A program made the translations under genes and the position numbers. From contig VCMS01000099.1 of assembly GCA_022539475.1 (NCBI GenBank), positions 62,001-126,000 of the forward strand: a DNA stretch of 64,000 nucleotides, in the 5' to 3' direction. Positions 61,606-64,000 of this stretch are shown one piece after another. This DNA is from Gracilaria domingensis (lineage: Eukaryota > Rhodophyta > Florideophyceae > Gracilariales > Gracilariaceae). How positions within the stretch are numbered: position 1 is the first letter of the stretch; each line of letters opens with the position of its first letter. The notes beneath the pieces are model-generated. The model was not told where the DNA came from. It searched no databases and saw nothing but the letters and a program-made list of their open reading frames with translations.

Positions 61606-62668
61606 GTTGAACAGCTATTGAAGTGAAAGGTGTATATCAACAATACGCTCGATCTGGACTATACAGAACGGATGCGAGCCTTTTAAATGGCGACTTACGC
61701 TGGGCACCCCCGCTTTCGGCAGCTCCTCCCAGCGCACTGCCAGTCTCGTCCGTGTCCGGTCCGTGGCCGCTCGCACGCTGATTGTACGCTTTAGAGTCGT
61801 GGAGTTCGCGCAATGATAACTCACGCGAGCAATGGTCGCGCTCTCTAATCGTGCTCTTCAAATGCTTTGCATAGTAGTCAAGAGTACACTCATTCACTTC
61901 CATGTACAGCCTACTCCCGCAACTACACGTGGACAGCGGCGCCAACGTACCGGCGGCCGGGTGCAGCGAAATCACTGCGGGGTGGCGTGTTTTGGGAGGT
62001 CCCAGGAAGGCGCCGGAATGTGGCCAGAACGTGCGCGCGGGCGGGGGGGGGGGTCGGTCGTGTTAGGGTACCTACCCTAACACCACCGGACCCCCCGCCC
62101 GCGGGCATAAAATCGCACATTTTCAAAAATCGCACAAACGTGCCCGCGGGCGGGGGGTCCGGTCGTGTTAGGGTACCTACCCTAACACGACCGACCCCCC
62201 CCGCCCGCGGGCATAAAATCGCACATTTCTCAAAAAATCGCCGAAAACGTGCCCGCAGGCGGGGGGTTCGGTCGTGTTAGGGTAGCTACCCTAACACGAC
62301 CGACCCCCTTCGCCGCGGGCACGTTCTGGCCACATTCTGGCACCCTCGGAGACCTCCCAAAACACTCCTCCCGGCACTTCCGGCAGTGATTTCGCTGCAC
62401 ACGCCGTACACATATATCAAACTAGAGAAAACTAGCGCTTCACACCCACTTGATCCGCGACTTTTAGCACAATACGGGACCGTTGCAATAGCTCCGAATC
62501 GCGACGTGGCCGACACGCGACGCTATCGCTCCGACACGCGACGCTATCGCTCCGAGCGGACACGGACACGGACGAGACTGGCAGTGCGCTGGGAGGAGCT
62601 GCCGAAAGCGGGGGTGCCCAGCGTAAGTCGCCATTTAAAGGCTCGCCTTCGTTGTTCGCGCTGAAGCG
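61606..62668. promoter_or_regulatory. Shared intergenic region of the divergent pair, long inverted repeat
   Basis: About 1.06 kb. The outer arms, 61682-61757 and 62564-62639, are perfect inverted copies over 76 bp, with imperfect extension outwards. Inner inverted blocks are 61961-61977 / 62384-62400 and 61982-62034 / 62318-62370. The core holds three palindromic units (separate entry). Close to the right arm, CGACACGCGACGCTATCGCTC is repeated in tandem (62510-62553). Both arms contain GCGTAAGTCG, a good splice-donor match, read towards each gene. The arms probably carry the two promoters and leader exons. Confidence 0.8.
62029..62326. repeat. Three tandem 109-bp units, each with a long GC-rich palindrome
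   Basis: Units start at ACGTG 62029, 62138 and 62247. Each has arms of ~33 bp (GCCCGCGGGCGGGGGGTCGG then TCGTGTTAGGGTA) around a CC or GC centre, mirrored by TACCCTAACACGACCGACCCC and GCCCGCGGGC. The first two are followed by CATAAAATCGCACATTT and an A-rich spacer. The third is centred on the perfect TTAGGGTAGCTACCCTAA. Confidence 0.9.
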
Positions 62669-63604
62669 ATGGATTCCACCGATGTTGGAGAGGAGATACA
62701 TCCTATCGACATGAGTGCTCCGCCTCCGGCGTTCCATGCATATGTCAGACTTTTCTTGGTTCTTCGCGATGCTTTGGCAAACAGCGATGGAGGCCCTGAT
62801 CGGCCACGGGACGTGGGGTTTAGAGGGTTAATAGAGTTCTGCGCCGAGAACTATAAGGATATTCCGGAGGCAAGGAAGATGTTTGAGGAGGCCACTAACT
62901 CCAAGAACCTGCAGAACTTGACACTGCAACAGCTGCGAAAGAGTGTTGTGAATAACAAACCTGTGGAACAGCGATATCTTGTAACGAAGCTTCTTGACAA
63001 GAAGGACGGGGATGAGGACCAGAGACTGCGCGATTTTTTCCTTCTGTCTATGGATATGGGTATATACCTACCGGTGCGATGCCTGGTTGGTTATTTCATG
63101 ACCAGGAGAAAGCAGGTTCTGAAGACGACAGTGTTCATCCCACCAACAGCTGTGAACCCATTTGAGGTCGTTATATACTTATCATACCTCGGCCACATAA
63201 TGGGAGAGAACGACAACATCCGAATGATGAAGAAGAAACAACCGAAAAAGAAACGAAAAGTGAACCATGCACCATCTGTGTACATACCCACGTTTACGTC
63301 GTTCTCCAAAGACAACTGTGATCGACTGGGATTCGCTATCAGTGAGGTCGTATGGGCATGGAGTTGTTTTGCGGCTCATCTTGGATACACGAACGTTCAG
63401 CACATGGTGAAACCATACATTTACATGAATATGCAGACGTTGAGGTGTACGGCGCTAGAGATACGGGAGTCTGGTTATGCCCCGCCGAGCCAGAGTACTC
63501 GATTCAACATAAAGGATGTGCCACAGAGCAGTACTAGTGGATCGGTGGAGACCTTGAGTGATGAATGCGATACAAACCTCCGAATACTGGCTAAGGAATT
63601 TTGA
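62669..63604 (+). CDS. Divergent partner gene, nuclear protein of unknown function
   Basis: 311 codons from ATG 62669. Not recognised. It has helix-rich segments, a Leu-rich NLQNLTLQQLRKSVV stretch, and KKKQPKKKRKV at about residues 191-201, which contains PKKKRKV, identical to the SV40 T-antigen nuclear localisation signal. The frame stops at a TGA, but coding-like sequence resumes in another frame after about 63645, with aromatic/acidic segments such as QYEDWIEFLETGDSPYLF, and runs to the right edge of the window with one more stop. The gene is therefore probably longer and broken, or spliced. It shares its upstream region with the ParB-like locus. Confidence 0.6.
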   Translation: MDSTDVGEEIHPIDMSAPPPAFHAYVRLFLVLRDALANSDGGPDRPRDVGFRGLIEFCAENYKDIPEARKMFEEATNSKNLQNLTLQQLRKSVVNNKPVEQRYLVTKLLDKKDGDEDQRLRDFFLLSMDMGIYLPVRCLVGYFMTRRKQVLKTTVFIPPTAVNPFEVVIYLSYLGHIMGENDNIRMMKKKQPKKKRKVNHAPSVYIPTFTSFSKDNCDRLGFAISEVVWAWSCFAAHLGYTNVQHMVKPYIYMNMQTLRCTALEIRESGYAPPSQSTRFNIKDVPQSSTSGSVETLSDECDTNLRILAKEF

Positions 63605-64000
63605 CAGACCTCGAAACCGTATGCACCCACGATAGCCTCTATAGCTACTGGTTGATCAGTATGAGGACTGGATAGAGTTTCTCGAGACCGGAGATTCACC
63701 GTATCTGTTCTGTACTCTGTGAGTTGCAGCTGCTCGATTTCAGAAGTTATTCGATTATATGAACGATACAGGATTAGTTCATTGCTCGGCGGGTTCCATG
63801 TCGGCATTCACTGGCTTAAACCTGATATTGAACGACGAAAGCCCTAAAACTTCCGGTAATGCGAACCTTCTTCGACCAAGTCTGCCCCACCCCACCTCGT
63901 CGAGAGTATATGAACCTCGTGAGTCCGATAGCGACGACTTCGAGAAGGCAGTGAATCTTGCGAGCATGAATCTCGGTGGTTGCGGTTACAACATCAAAAG
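63605..64000 (+). pseudogene. Coding-like continuation of the partner gene to the window edge
   Basis: From about 63645 the frame shifted relative to the partner gene reads LLVDQYEDWIEFLETGD, then, after one stop, FQKLFDYMNDTGL, SRVYEPRESDSDDFEKAV and further to base 64000. Amino-acid composition is protein-like, unlike the flanking frames. The end lies outside the window. Confidence 0.4.

Noticed and set aside
62029-62326. CRISPR-like or telomeric array
   Set aside because: The 109-bp units contain long palindromes without unique spacers, and TTAGGG occurs singly inside each arm, not as a tandem telomere repeat.

Overview
The window is nuclear DNA of a eukaryote. It carries eukaryote-specific genes (SEC23, a RAD51 paralogue, an F-box protein, condensin and ELMO remnants, a small protein with a plastid-type leader). 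Nearly all genes are long single open frames without visible introns, packed head-to-tail or tail-to-tail, and separated by blocks of transposons. Intron-poor gene islands between young LTR elements, together with plastid targeting, suggest a multicellular red alga, with Chondrus crispus-like genomes as the best guess. This is inference from gene style, not a database match.

Layout. 1-21.1 kb is a host gene island: ROK sugar kinase (5' end outside the window), RAD51D-like ATPase, SEC23, a 1028-residue unknown, a small plastid-type protein, lysophosphatidate acyltransferase, phosphoglucomutase, an F-box protein, and a very large Sel1-repeat membrane protein whose N-terminal membrane segment is separated from it by one in-frame TAG. 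21.1-23.6 kb is decayed intergenic DNA with one broken small gene. 23.6-35.6 kb is one very young Ty3/gypsy LTR retrotransposon on the minus strand, with a 5-bp target duplication, near-identical LTRs and a long intact antisense frame. 35.6-45.5 kb is an AT-richer region that reads as a KDZ/Zisupton-type DNA transposon with a PIF1-family helicase; the palindrome GACATATATGTC recurs through it.

45.5-53.7 kb is a gene graveyard: a cluster of hairpins, then remnants of condensin subunit CAP-G, an ELMO-domain gene, an unknown gene, a coiled-coil gene with a frame change, and a piece of ribulose-phosphate 3-epimerase. Many of the nonsense codons could come from C-to-T changes. 53.8-57.4 kb holds a ketopantoate-reductase-like protein and a convergent pair of HAD (trehalose-phosphatase-like) paralogues, one of which lacks the catalytic nucleophile.

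57.7-64 kb is the most unusual part. A minus-strand locus encodes a ParB-like domain, a basic linker and a 2-oxoglutarate/Fe(II)-oxygenase-like domain. It is divergent from a plus-strand gene carrying a perfect SV40-type nuclear localisation motif. Between them lies a roughly 1-kb inverted repeat with a 76-bp perfect arm pair and three tandem 109-bp units, each built on a long GC-rich palindrome. ParB-like plus oxygenase modules suggest a DNA-base-modification or chromatin function, possibly of a selfish element. That function is a hypothesis.
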